Shown here: one piece after another, positions 36,494 through 45,649 of the stretch | How the letters are laid out: the number at the start of each line of letters is the position of its first letter | How positions within the stretch are numbered: the first letter of the stretch is position 1 | NCBI GenBank assembly: GCA_963766175.1 | Contig: CAVXZE010000030.1 | Span: forward strand, 1 to 64,000 | Source of the DNA: CAVXZE01 sp963766175 | GTDB lineage: Bacteria; Myxococcota_A; UBA9160; UBA6930 | Length of the DNA stretch: 64,000 nt | Direction of reading: 5' to 3' | Notes under the pieces: model-generated | What the model saw: only the letters and a program-made list of their open reading frames with translations | The model's database searches: none | What the model was told of the DNA's origin: nothing | Program-made: the position numbers and the translations under genes

Positions 36494-37897
36494 ATGGGGG
36501 GTGTATTTGGCGTCGTCTCGAAGGAGGATTGCGTCCTCGACCTCTTCTACGGGACCGATTTTCACTCCCATCTCGGGACCCGGCGCGGTGGATTGGCGGT
36601 GCGGAATGGGAAGAATTTCAGCCGCTTCATCCACAACATCGAGAACGCCCAGTTTCGGTCCAAGTTCGACGACGACATCGCCAAGATGCAGGGCCACATG
36701 GGGATCGGGTGCATCAGCGATACCGAGGACCAGCCCCTGATCATCGGCTCCCACCTCGGCAGCTACGCCATCGTCACAGTGGGCCGGATCAACAACATCA
36801 GCGAAATCGTGGAGAGAGCCTTCGAGAAGCGCACCGCGCACTTTGCGGAGACGACGGGAGAGGGCTTCAACCCGACCGAGGTCACCGCCTCGATCATCGA
36901 CACGGGTGAGTCCATCGTGGAGGGAATCCGCCGTGCTCAGGAGGTGATCGATGGCTCCTGCTCGCTCCTGCTCTTGACCGAGGAGGGGATCTACGCGGGA
37001 AGGGATCGTCTGGGACGGACGCCGCTCATCATCGGCGAGAAGGACGGCGCCTACTGCGTGACGGTCGAGACCAGCGCCTTTCCGAACCTGGGCTACCGAT
37101 TCAAGTACGAACTCGGCCCGGGTGAGATCGTCCTGATCTCGCCCGACGGGATCGAGCTGAAAGCCCCGGCCGGCGATGAGCTGCGCATCTGCTCCTTTCT
37201 GTGGATCTACTTCGGGTATCCCTCCTCGACCTACGAGGGCCAGAACGTGGAGGAGGTCCGCAACCGCTGTGGCGCGGCTCTGGCCAGGAACGACGACGTG
37301 GAAGTCGACTGCGTGGCCGGCATTCCCGATTCGGGAACGGCCCATGCGATCGGGTATGCCAATCAATCTCAGCTCCCGTACCTGAGACCCTTCGTCAAGT
37401 ACACACCCACCTGGCCGCGGAGCTTCATGCCGCAGAGCCAGGACGTGCGCGACCTGGTCGCCCGCATGAAGCTGATCCCGATCCGCGAACTCATTCACGG
37501 AAAGAGGCTGCTCTTCTGCGAGGATTCCATCGTCCGCGGAACCCAGCTGGCCGACACCATCCAGCGTCTCTTCGATTACGGTGCCAGGGAAGTCCACATG
37601 CGCCCCGCATGCCCGCCGCTGATCCACGGATGCCGCTTCCTGAACTTCTCGAGATCCAAGTCGGAGCTCGACCTGGCGGGCCGGCGGTCGATCAGCGAGC
37701 TCGTCGGCCATCAGGAAGAGGTTCCCCTGAAAGAGTACGCCGACCATACCTCGGACGGGTACTGCGCGATGGTGGAACGGATCCGCAACCGCCTCAATCT
37801 CACGACCCTCCGGTATCAGACCCTTCCCGACATGGTCGAAGCGCTCGATATGCCCAAGGACAGGGTCTGCACCTACTGCTGGGACGGTCGAGGTTGA
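36494..37897 (+). CDS. PurF-like amidophosphoribosyltransferase paralogue lacking the N-terminal Cys
   Basis: A 467-residue protein preceded by AAGGAG. It begins MGGVFGVVSKEDC, so Gly occupies the place of the catalytic Cys1 of the glutaminase domain (CGVFG in PurF), while the rest of the Ntn fold (LGTRRGG at 27-33, IGCISDTED, GRDRLGRTP at 169-177) is kept. The PRPP loop LLFCEDSIVRGTQ is at 339-351. C233, C380, C459 and C462 are placed like the four Fe-S cysteines of B. subtilis PurF. This resembles a PurF paralogue group (MGGFFG type) found in other bacteria. It may use ammonia or have another phosphoribosyl role. TTGA overlap couples it to the zinc-ribbon gene. Confidence 0.75.
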   Translation: MGGVFGVVSKEDCVLDLFYGTDFHSHLGTRRGGLAVRNGKNFSRFIHNIENAQFRSKFDDDIAKMQGHMGIGCISDTEDQPLIIGSHLGSYAIVTVGRINNISEIVERAFEKRTAHFAETTGEGFNPTEVTASIIDTGESIVEGIRRAQEVIDGSCSLLLLTEEGIYAGRDRLGRTPLIIGEKDGAYCVTVETSAFPNLGYRFKYELGPGEIVLISPDGIELKAPAGDELRICSFLWIYFGYPSSTYEGQNVEEVRNRCGAALARNDDVEVDCVAGIPDSGTAHAIGYANQSQLPYLRPFVKYTPTWPRSFMPQSQDVRDLVARMKLIPIRELIHGKRLLFCEDSIVRGTQLADTIQRLFDYGAREVHMRPACPPLIHGCRFLNFSRSKSELDLAGRRSISELVGHQEEVPLKEYADHTSDGYCAMVERIRNRLNLTTLRYQTLPDMVEALDMPKDRVCTYCWDGRG

Positions 37898-38379
37898 CGA
37901 TCTACAGGTTCTGCCCCGTCTGCCGCTCGGAGTACACGCAGGTCGCCGCGCGCTGCATCGACTGCGACGTCGACCTGGTCGATGCCGACGCCCTGGCCGC
38001 TGAAAACGAGGAACTCCAGGTGTTCCCGCCCGCGTCGGAGCTCGAGTGCGTGCGAGTGGCTCCCATCGAGTGGATCCGCGCTCTCTCTGGGGCGCTCCAG
38101 CAGGGCGGCGTCGCCCATCGCGTCGAACCCGCCACCTCCGAGGACGCTCCCGAGGGTCAGCGTCCCGACGTCTTCGGTGGCGCGCAGCTCTTCGGCCTCT
38201 ACGTGGAGAGCGCGCACGCGCCGCCGGCCCGAGAGCTCGACGGCACCATCGCGGCCCGGCTGCTCCCCGAGGAAGCTCCGCCCCTCGCCGAAGGCGAGGA
38301 GGAGAACTGCCCGGCCTGTGGCACCGCACTCACGCCGGACGCGATCGAGTGCCCGGAGTGCGGGCTGAGCTTCGGGTAG
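37894..38379 (+). CDS. double zinc-ribbon protein with central DUF2007-like domain
   Basis: A 161-residue protein starting at TTG 37894 that overlaps the PurF-like stop (TTGA). Two zinc ribbons bracket it: FCPVCRSEYTQVAARCIDCD (7-26; four Cys) and NCPACGTALTPDAIECPECG (about 140-159; four Cys). Between them, LECVRVAPIEWIRALSGALQQGGVAHRVEP and ADFYGLYVE-like sequence resembles the DUF2007/putative signal-transducing domain. Such proteins are regulatory or scaffold-like; the function is unknown. The 3' end overlaps the convergent GTPase gene by 50 bases. The strict coupling to the PurF paralogue suggests the two work together. Confidence 0.7.
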   Translation: MTIYRFCPVCRSEYTQVAARCIDCDVDLVDADALAAENEELQVFPPASELECVRVAPIEWIRALSGALQQGGVAHRVEPATSEDAPEGQRPDVFGGAQLFGLYVESAHAPPARELDGTIAARLLPEEAPPLAEGEEENCPACGTALTPDAIECPECGLSFG

Positions 38380-39769
38380 GAGGCTCACTCTCGTCCGCGG
38401 TAAAGATCGCGGTGATGGTATCGACCAGGCCTTCCAGTGTGTCGGAGCGTTCGGGCTCCTTCCGGAGTCGTTCGAACCGCTGCTCGAGCTCGGAACGGTG
38501 ATTCTTCGAGAGGGGAGGCAGCACCTCGTCGGGGTGCTCGGTCAAGGCGAGCTCACCGCGGAGGGAGTGGTTGCGGCGAGCGACCAGGAAATGGTGGTAG
38601 CGGGCGCGGTTGAAGACCACGTGGGGGAAGCTCCGGTTGCGGGTGGGGCCCGCGACGAGCTTCTTGCCTCCGAGGGGAACGTCGAGGACCTTGACCTTGA
38701 CCAGGCGATCGGCGGTCCACCAGCCGAGGGCCGCACCGACTCCGGCGCCGACCACGGCGCCGAGCAGAAACGACATGCCGCCGAGCTGGGCATCCACCAC
38801 GGCGCCCGTTGCAGCCCCGCCCATGGCGCCAGTCGCCATCAGCTCGCTCCTGCGCAGACCGAACACGAGCCACGTCTTCTCCGCGAAGAGGTCCTCGTCC
38901 AGCAGCGTCAGCGCCGCTTCACGACGCTCGATCCGACGATGACTGTAGACCGCTTCGACCTCGTCACGGCAGCGTTGCTCGAGCGAGCGAAGACCGTCTT
39001 GAAGTCGGGTCTCGATTTCCGACCGCAGGGCATCGAGCTTGTCGCCAGAGCTCAGCTTCTCCTCGACCTGGAGGCCCAGCATGCTGCCCAGACCACCGGC
39101 GATGGCGCGGGCGGCGAGACGGCGCTGTCGCTCCCGGTCGTGTTGCAGAGACGCGACGGCTCGTTCCAGTGATTCGCGCCATTCCTCACGCAGCTGGCCA
39201 AAGGCGCGCAGGAGCTCGATCCGTTTGTCGAACTCGGCCATCACCGCATCGAAGACGCGAACCACCTTGAAGTACTGGCCGAGAGCTGCCTTCCAGGGCC
39301 CGACGAAGTCGGCCGTGCCGATCGGATTGATCAGGGCCATGCTGGGCTGGCCGGTCCATCGGAGGATCTCCATCTCCGGCTCGTATTCCTCTCCGAAAGG
39401 GACGGAGCCGTCGACCACGTAGAGGATTCCCGCGCCATCGATGATCGGCTGGAGAAGCTCGCATTCTTCGGCGAAGACGTCTTCTCGGCGGTGCGTCTCG
39501 ACGAACCGACGTACGACTTCCTCGTGCCGATCGGCGGTGGTCTCGTGGTGGCGCATCCAATCGAGTGCGCGACGAGCGCGCTGGAAGCCGGGCGTGTCCA
39601 CCAGGGCATAGAGTTCTTCACCGTCGACGGTCATGGGAAAGCGCCGACAATGGGTGGTGGTGCCCGGCTCGGCGCTGATCGAGACCGAGTCGTCCGAGGC
39701 CAGGGTGGAGACGATGCTCGACTTGCCCTTGTTGGGATGACCGACGACGGCGAAGGCCGGAACGCTCAT
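38330..39769 (-). CDS. GTPase with C-terminal DUF3482
   Basis: A 479-residue protein. ATG 39769 overlaps the DUF2868 stop (ATGA). It has G1 GHPNKGKSS (10-18), the Thr of the switch region in AEPGTTTHC, G3 DTPGFQ (about 58-63) and a modest G4 (NPIG), a TrmE-Era-Septin-like GTPase domain. The DUF3482 half contains a glycine-rich double membrane helix (ATGAMGGAATGAVVDAQLGG, FLLGAVVGAGVGAALGWW), so the GTPase sits at the inner membrane. DUF3482 and DUF2868 genes are known to occur side by side; the biological role is not established. Tail overlaps the zinc-ribbon gene by 50 bases. Confidence 0.8.
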   Translation of the reverse strand: MSVPAFAVVGHPNKGKSSIVSTLASDDSVSISAEPGTTTHCRRFPMTVDGEELYALVDTPGFQRARRALDWMRHHETTADRHEEVVRRFVETHRREDVFAEECELLQPIIDGAGILYVVDGSVPFGEEYEPEMEILRWTGQPSMALINPIGTADFVGPWKAALGQYFKVVRVFDAVMAEFDKRIELLRAFGQLREEWRESLERAVASLQHDRERQRRLAARAIAGGLGSMLGLQVEEKLSSGDKLDALRSEIETRLQDGLRSLEQRCRDEVEAVYSHRRIERREAALTLLDEDLFAEKTWLVFGLRRSELMATGAMGGAATGAVVDAQLGGMSFLLGAVVGAGVGAALGWWTADRLVKVKVLDVPLGGKKLVAGPTRNRSFPHVVFNRARYHHFLVARRNHSLRGELALTEHPDEVLPPLSKNHRSELEQRFERLRKEPERSDTLEGLVDTITAIFTADESEPPTRSSARTPGTRSRPA

Positions 39770-41271
39770 CGAGTTCCTCCTTCCGACCAGGGACGGACGG
39801 CGAGAGCCGGGTCCTGGAGACTTCGCAGTCGCTTCTCCCACTGGACCAGATCGGCCGGTTGCGGCGGAGTGAGCTGGCCCGCGGCCTGGATCCCGGCGGG
39901 AGCGACGATGATCAGGCGGCGCGATCCGACAGACTGGCGGAGCTCGCGGATGAAATCGAGCAGCTCCATCACCGGCGGCTCCCACGCCTTCACCACCAGG
40001 GCGATCCCGCCCGACGCCGGTGAGGCGGCGAGGGCGGCGATCGTCTCTTCATCGGCGGAGATCGACCTGCGACCGCCGGCGTGGTGAACGCCGGTGATCT
40101 GGCGATTCCAGGCGGTCTGACATTGCAGGGTGAGGGATTCATCCGTGACGTCGAGACCGCTCCAATTGACGACGCCGAGCTCGCCGGCATCGAGGGGAGC
40201 GAGGGGGATCGATACCAGGGTCGGGTCCGCCGAGGTGGCGCTTGCAGAAGCTTCCGGTGAAGTCGCCTGCGTGGAAACCAGCTCGCAGTTCAGACGATCG
40301 AGGACCACGGTGACTCCGGGCAATTCGTCAAAGGCGCAGCGAAGAGAGCGATGCAGCCGACCACCCGCCAGCGCGAGGAGAAACAGGCGCGGCATCAGTC
40401 CGTAGGTGATCATGCTGGCGACCAGGAACGGCCACCACTCCCCCCAGCGGCCGGGATCCGCGAGCCCCGAAACGCCCGTCTGGCGGTAGTAGAGCGTCTC
40501 GCGGATCAGTTCGAGCGACGGCGCCGCATCGGGGACGAACGCGACCCAGGGTGAGGACAGGATCCCCGTCAGACGATGGACCCCTTCGGGATTCGGCTCG
40601 AGCGTCGTGCTCCATGCGAAGGCCAGGTCGGAGAAGGTGATGAGATAGAGGCAGCCGGCCAGCGCGCCGAGGTTGAATGCGACCGCGAACGCCTGGGAGG
40701 AAAAGAGGATCGCCCACTTCTGGACCCGACCGAGCTGGCGACTCTGGAGCGAGCCGGATTGCGTGACATCGGTCAGCGGTTGGCGAATCCTCTCCGGGAG
40801 CCATCGCGTCAGCAGGCGGATCAGTTGACCGGGCGAGAACCACGCCAAGGCCTCCTGGACCGCGACGAAGCCGGGCACCAGACGGGTCCAGCGCTGGGGA
40901 AGCATGACGATCCCCAAGGGCAGCAGCAGGAGCAGCTGCGCTCCGACGAAGACCGCCAGGACCTGGACGACGTTCACCGGGCGGGAGCCGTCATAGCTGT
41001 AGACCGCCGCTGCGGCGCCCCAGCCCACCGCCAGACCGAGGAGCACGAGGAGTACGATCTGGAGGCGGTAGACCGCGCTGAGGGCGTGTCCGGGGAGATC
41101 GGCTTCGGTCCGGCGGAGGGCACCGAGCCACGCCGTCAGCAAGGCGCGGGGCTCGCGGGCGTGGGTTCGCAGTGAACCGACCAGCGCGCGATCGCGTCGG
41201 TGGACAGCGACCTCGGGACGTCCGGCGTCACGCTGGGTCTGAACGACCAGGTCGATCAGGTCAGCGAGCAT
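39766..41271 (-). CDS. DUF2868 membrane protein
   Basis: A 501-residue protein starting MLADLIDLVVQTQRDAGRPE at 41271, inside the end of the saccharopine-dehydrogenase-like gene. About five membrane segments: VYRLQIVLLVLLGLAVGWGA, VVQVLAVFVGAQLLLLLPLG, AFAVAFNLGALAGCLYLITF, FLVASMITYGLMPRLFLLAL and neighbours. The C-terminal soluble region (about 370-501) ends with LIIVAPAGIQAAGQLTPPQP. It pairs with the DUF3482 GTPase (ATGA overlap), which probably acts on or through it. Function unknown. Confidence 0.75.
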   Translation of the reverse strand: MLADLIDLVVQTQRDAGRPEVAVHRRDRALVGSLRTHAREPRALLTAWLGALRRTEADLPGHALSAVYRLQIVLLVLLGLAVGWGAAAAVYSYDGSRPVNVVQVLAVFVGAQLLLLLPLGIVMLPQRWTRLVPGFVAVQEALAWFSPGQLIRLLTRWLPERIRQPLTDVTQSGSLQSRQLGRVQKWAILFSSQAFAVAFNLGALAGCLYLITFSDLAFAWSTTLEPNPEGVHRLTGILSSPWVAFVPDAAPSLELIRETLYYRQTGVSGLADPGRWGEWWPFLVASMITYGLMPRLFLLALAGGRLHRSLRCAFDELPGVTVVLDRLNCELVSTQATSPEASASATSADPTLVSIPLAPLDAGELGVVNWSGLDVTDESLTLQCQTAWNRQITGVHHAGGRRSISADEETIAALAASPASGGIALVVKAWEPPVMELLDFIRELRQSVGSRRLIIVAPAGIQAAGQLTPPQPADLVQWEKRLRSLQDPALAVRPWSEGGTR

Positions 41272-42439
41272 CGAAGCTCTCTCGCAGCGTGAAGCCGCGT
41301 CGACGCAGCTCCTCGACGTACAGCGCCGGCGGCACCGCGATCTCGGCCGGGTGCACACCGCGCGGGGTGTCACCGCGCACGGTCATGACGGCCTTGATGG
41401 CAGCGTCCCAGCCGGTGGTGCGCTCCATCGCGGTGAAGCCGGTCTCCGGATCGTAGTGGTCGATCAGCTCGGTCAGCACCTGACAGCGCTTTCCATCCTT
41501 GTTTCCCTTGGCGACGACACGCACCACCACGAAGTCGCGCTCCTCCGGGCGTGCCGTGATCTTTGGCTCCAGGAGGGTGTGCAGCACCTGGCGCGGCGAG
41601 ACGCGGATCCCATCCACCTCGATCGCCCGCTCCTCCAACAGGCCCGCGTCCATGTAGGCCTTCCACTGGGCGAAGTGGCCGGGCCAACGCAACGTCTTGT
41701 TCCACAGAGTCTCGAGCTTCCCTTCGAAGGTCCAGGGCATGGTCGAAGTCCCGCCACCGGCGACGAATGCCTCCATCTCACCAATGGAATCCGGAAGCTG
41801 GATGGTTTCGTAGTCTTCCGCGAGAAAGGTCGGCACCTCCACGCGCCTGCCACCACGAATGAAGTGAGCCACGCCGTAGTACTCGTTGGTCAGCCCGGCG
41901 ATGTTGAAGGTGAGGATGTAGTTGAAGGGGGGCTTCGGCTCCGCCGGGTTCCCGCCGTCCCACATCATGATCTCGTCCGTGCGGTCGAGCTTGCTCATGC
42001 AGTAGGTGATCAGGCTGGTGCCCATGCCGGGAACCTGACCGCAGTCGGGGATGACCGCGATGCCCGCTTCCTCGGCTTGCGGGCTCTGCAGCAGCTGCTG
42101 CCGCACCAGCTCGGTGTTGCCGCCCAGATCGGTCATGGATGCCCTGGCGCGAATCGCGGCGGTGGTGATCAGCGGGTTGTTCCAGTAGGGGACCGCCGAC
42201 ACGAACGCGTCGACCTCACGCAGGAGGATCTCGAGCTGTTGCGGCTCCGTGACGTCCACGCGACAGGCGTGCGCAACTTCCCTGTCGAGCAACCGGTTGA
42301 CGCGCGCGGCCGATCTCTCGGCAACGCCCAGATCCAGGTCGGCGAGAACGACCTGCTTTGCCTCCCCGAAGCGCGCCATGTCGTAGGCCGCAGCGGTGCC
42401 CTGCCTCCCGCTACCGAGGACCGCGTACACGTGACTCAT
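41261..42439 (-). CDS. saccharopine dehydrogenase-like protein
   Basis: A 392-residue NAD(P)-binding enzyme. AVLGSGRQGTAAAYDMARFG (7-26) is the Rossmann loop, ADLD the adenosine-binding acid. PDCGQVPGMGTSLITYCM and PPFNYILTFNIAGLTNEYYG are the saccharopine-dehydrogenase-type C-terminal regions; a relative is at 53404. It may be a saccharopine or carboxynorspermidine dehydrogenase-like enzyme, or a trans-acting homologue of unknown substrate. Its last 11 bases overlap the start of the DUF2868 gene, an odd coupling of a metabolic enzyme to a membrane GTPase pair. Confidence 0.75.
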   Translation of the reverse strand: MSHVYAVLGSGRQGTAAAYDMARFGEAKQVVLADLDLGVAERSAARVNRLLDREVAHACRVDVTEPQQLEILLREVDAFVSAVPYWNNPLITTAAIRARASMTDLGGNTELVRQQLLQSPQAEEAGIAVIPDCGQVPGMGTSLITYCMSKLDRTDEIMMWDGGNPAEPKPPFNYILTFNIAGLTNEYYGVAHFIRGGRRVEVPTFLAEDYETIQLPDSIGEMEAFVAGGGTSTMPWTFEGKLETLWNKTLRWPGHFAQWKAYMDAGLLEERAIEVDGIRVSPRQVLHTLLEPKITARPEERDFVVVRVVAKGNKDGKRCQVLTELIDHYDPETGFTAMERTTGWDAAIKAVMTVRGDTPRGVHPAEIAVPPALYVEELRRRGFTLRESFDAR

Positions 42440-42644
42440 TGCTCACTCCCTGCTCCATCAAGGGGTGTCTCGTCCGGGCTTGACCAGGGCACCTGACCTG
42501 AAGCTAGCACCGTGCAGTGGCCCCACCTCGGGCGGGCGATCGAGGCCCCCGGCCACCCCGTGGCGTTTCGCCCGGGGCAGCGGATCTCGAGGGCGAAGGG
42601 GCGCGAATGCGCTACACCAGCCCGACGCGAGATCCGAGATCGAC

Positions 42645-43727
42645 GTGAGGAGAGAGGCCCTGAGCAGCGACTCCGACAGACATCCGCTCCCCCCTCTGCC
42701 GCCGCAGCCCGGCGACGTTCCGTGGCCGACGGAGGTCTGGCCCCGGGCGGAGCTCGACGGCCGGGTGGACCGCGACCTCCTGGATCGCAGCCTCGACCAC
42801 GCCTTCGCCCAGCCGGAGAGCCTCGGCACGACGAACGCCATGGTCATCGTGCACCGGGGCGCGATCGTGAGAGAGCGTTACGCCGACGGCCTCGACGCGA
42901 CCACGACGCACGTCTCATGGTCGATGGCGAAGAGCATGTTGCACGCCACCATCGGCATCCTGGTGCGCGAGGGGCGCCTCGACGTCGCGGCGATCGCCGA
43001 CGACCCGGCGTGGAGAGCAGCGGGCGATCCGCGCGGGAGCATCACCATCGACCAGCTGCTGAAGATGCGAAGCGGCCTTCTCTTCCACGAGGACTACGTC
43101 GACGAGCACACCTCGCACGTGATCGAGATGCTCTTCGGCGCGGGCAAGCCGGATTCGGCAGCCTATGCGGCGGCATTGCCGCTCGAGCACGAGCCGGACT
43201 CCGTCTTCCACTACTCGAGCGGCACCTCGAACATCCTCTCGGCGATGGTGGCTCGCCTGCTTGGAGTGCGCGGCGACGCCTACCGCGCATTCCTCCGCCG
43301 CGAGCTCTGGGATCCACTTGGCATGAAGTCGGCGGAGCCGCGCTTCGACGAGGCCGGCCACTGGATCGCCTCCTCCTTCGTGTTCGCCACCGCCCAGGAC
43401 TTCGCGCGGTTCGGGCTGCTCTACCTGCGCGACGGGGTCTGGGCAGGTCGGCGGATCCTGCCGGAGGGCTGGGTCGACTACGCGCGCACCTACACCGGAA
43501 CCGACGAGGAGACCGGCCTGGGCTATGGCGCGCACTGGTGGCTGGTCCCCAGCGACCTGGGGATCTTTCGCTGCTCGGGCTACAACGGCCAGCGCATCAT
43601 CGTCGTGCCGCCCCTGGATCTGGTGGTGGTGCGGCTCGGTGTCTCACCCGTGGACCTCGCGCCGGAGCTGGAGCGCTTCCACATGCAGGTGATCGACGCC
43701 TTCCGGCCGCTCCTGGACGAATCGTAG
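42645..43727 (+). CDS. beta-lactamase-related serine hydrolase
   Basis: About 360 residues from GTG 42645. Upstream in-frame codons give a low-complexity Pro/Arg tail, so the later start is preferred but is not certain. S93-M-A-K96 in SWSMAKSML is the class C/esterase SxxK, Y190 in HYSSGTSN the base Tyr, and GYNGQRI replaces the KTG triad, as in penicillin-binding-like esterases (EstB type) and 6-aminohexanoate-dimer hydrolase relatives. It has no visible signal peptide, so a cytoplasmic ester or amide hydrolase is likely. It is followed by the ThDP enzyme 129 bases on. Confidence 0.75.
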   Translation: MRREALSSDSDRHPLPPLPPQPGDVPWPTEVWPRAELDGRVDRDLLDRSLDHAFAQPESLGTTNAMVIVHRGAIVRERYADGLDATTTHVSWSMAKSMLHATIGILVREGRLDVAAIADDPAWRAAGDPRGSITIDQLLKMRSGLLFHEDYVDEHTSHVIEMLFGAGKPDSAAYAAALPLEHEPDSVFHYSSGTSNILSAMVARLLGVRGDAYRAFLRRELWDPLGMKSAEPRFDEAGHWIASSFVFATAQDFARFGLLYLRDGVWAGRRILPEGWVDYARTYTGTDEETGLGYGAHWWLVPSDLGIFRCSGYNGQRIIVVPPLDLVVVRLGVSPVDLAPELERFHMQVIDAFRPLLDES

Positions 43728-43856
43728 GGGGCCTCCGCGATCTGCAGGGTTTCGCGGGCCAATGGAGGGCAGGCCAGCGCCGGGGTGGCGCGCCCCCAAC
43801 CCGGTCCGTAGCATGATGGGTCCCTGGCACGACACCCCATCCAAGGAGACCCCCCA

Positions 43857-45584
43857 ATGTCCGAGATCACCGTTGGCGAGTTGCTGGTCCGCTGCCTGGC
43901 CGCCGAGGGCATCGAGCTCATCACCGGCATCATCGATGGAGCCCACATCCCGATCGTGGTGCACACCGAGAAGTACGGGATTCGCTACGTGAACGCGCAC
44001 CACGAGGAGGCCGCGGTGCACATCGCCGAGGGCTACTCGCGGATCGCGCGCAAGCCCGGCGTGGTAATCGGGAACCCGGCCTGCGGCACCGGGAACATGC
44101 TGGCCGGCGTGGTCAGCGCGCACGGAGAGGGGCATCCGATTGTGGCGATCGGCACGCTGCGGTCGCCCCTCAAGAGCGATCCGAACCGCGGGGGGGCCTG
44201 GCAGTCGGCGGACACGGAGAGCATGGCTCGCCCGATCACCAAGTACGCGGCGACCGTGCGCCTGTGGGAAAGACTCCCCGAGATGATGCGGGCGGCATTC
44301 CGCGCGGCGATGACCGGGCGGCCCGGCCCCTCCTATCTGGCGATCCCGGACGACCTGCTGCTCCAGAAGATCGACGCGGACCGCCTCCCCCCGATCCACG
44401 AGGCGTCGCGCTATCGGGTCATCGACATGGGGGCGGGAGACCCGGCGGCGATCGAGCGCGCAGCCGACCTCCTCGCCAACGCAAAGCGGATCTACCTGCA
44501 CGCCGGCAAGGGCGTTCTCTGGGCGGATGGCGCCAAGGAGCTCCTCGCGCTCGGCGAGCACCTCGGTGCCTGCATGGGCGCGAGCCTCGGCGCCCGCGGC
44601 GTGATCCCCGAGGACCACCCGCATTACTTCCACCCCTTCGACATCGGCGGCGCCGGTCTCGCCCGCGCCGAGGCGGAGGTGGTGCTGGTGGTGGGCGGCC
44701 GGCTCGGCGAGTACGACGGCTGGGGCGGACCGCCGATGTGGGGCGATCCCGCCGCGCAGACCACCATCCAGATCGACGGGGACCCGATGTCGATCGGCCT
44801 GAACCGCCCGGTCGAACTCGGGATCGTGGCCGACGCCAAGGCGGCGCTCGGCGCGCTGCTCGAGGCGGTGCGCAGCCGCACCAGCCCCCGCGCCGAGCCG
44901 CCGGGCCTGGCGAGCTATCGCGAGAAGACCAACGAGACCATGAAGACTGGGATCGGGTACCTCGGAACCGAGTGTACGACGGGCGTCAACCCGGGGCAGA
45001 TGGTGATGGCGGTGCGCCAGAAGTTCCCGCCCGAGTCGATCACGGTTCTCGACGGTGGCAACACGACGCTCACCGGCGTCGCCTTCCACCCGATCCTCTC
45101 CTCGCCGAGCTTCATCTACTCGGTGAAGATGGGCTATCTGGGAACCGGGCTCCCCTTCGCGATGGGCGCCAAGCTCGCGGCGCCCGGCCGTCCCGTCTGC
45201 CTGATCAGCGGCGACGGTGCCTTCGGCTTCAACGTGATGGAGCTCGAGACCGCGGCCCGCGAGAATCTACCGATCGTGGTGCTCGTCGCGGTGGACGCGG
45301 CCTGGGGCATGGAGAAGACCGCCTACCTGGCGCAGGGCTACAGCGCCGCCGACTGGGAGAACCGCGGGATCGAGCTGGCGAACGTCTCCTACGACGTAGT
45401 GGCGAAGGGCCTCGGCTGCCACGGAGAGCGGGTGGAACGCATGGAGGAGCTGGAGCCCGCGCTGGATCGCTCGCTGGCGTCGGGCAAGCCCGCCGTGATC
45501 CACGTGCAGGTGGACCGCGATCTCAACACCAAGCCCCCGGGCTGGGAGCAGTTCCGCGCGGCGCGTAGCGTGCAGGGGTATTGA
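43857..45584 (+). CDS. thiamine diphosphate-dependent enzyme (ALS/HACL-like)
   Basis: A 575-residue protein with the three domains of the acetolactate synthase/oxalyl-CoA decarboxylase/2-hydroxyacyl-CoA lyase group. Catalytic E50 is in NAHHEEAAVHIAEGY; the middle domain has AKRIYLHAGKGVLWADGAKEL; ThDP loop GDGAFGFNVMELETAAREN ends in VDAAWGM, where the usual second Asn metal ligand is replaced (VDAAW). The start at 43857 follows an AAGGAG-type site. It may cleave or form a carbon-carbon bond next to a carbonyl; the reaction is not settled. No small regulatory subunit (IlvH) is adjacent, arguing against valine biosynthesis. Confidence 0.75.
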   Translation: MSEITVGELLVRCLAAEGIELITGIIDGAHIPIVVHTEKYGIRYVNAHHEEAAVHIAEGYSRIARKPGVVIGNPACGTGNMLAGVVSAHGEGHPIVAIGTLRSPLKSDPNRGGAWQSADTESMARPITKYAATVRLWERLPEMMRAAFRAAMTGRPGPSYLAIPDDLLLQKIDADRLPPIHEASRYRVIDMGAGDPAAIERAADLLANAKRIYLHAGKGVLWADGAKELLALGEHLGACMGASLGARGVIPEDHPHYFHPFDIGGAGLARAEAEVVLVVGGRLGEYDGWGGPPMWGDPAAQTTIQIDGDPMSIGLNRPVELGIVADAKAALGALLEAVRSRTSPRAEPPGLASYREKTNETMKTGIGYLGTECTTGVNPGQMVMAVRQKFPPESITVLDGGNTTLTGVAFHPILSSPSFIYSVKMGYLGTGLPFAMGAKLAAPGRPVCLISGDGAFGFNVMELETAARENLPIVVLVAVDAAWGMEKTAYLAQGYSAADWENRGIELANVSYDVVAKGLGCHGERVERMEELEPALDRSLASGKPAVIHVQVDRDLNTKPPGWEQFRAARSVQGY

Positions 45585-45627
45585 GCTCGGGATCGCTTTC
45601 TCGCGTCTCAAGAAGCCCTCGAGCGAC

Positions 45628-45649
45628 TGCACTGCTGCACAGCAGTGCA
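45628..45649 (+). terminator. 10-bp inverted repeat downstream of the ThDP gene
   Basis: Arms TGCACTGCTG and CAGCAGTGCA are separated by a two-base loop, 43 bases after the stop. The stem is perfect but no T run follows, so it may be a weak or factor-dependent terminator, or a protein-binding palindrome. Its right arm touches the start of leader repeat A. Confidence 0.4.
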
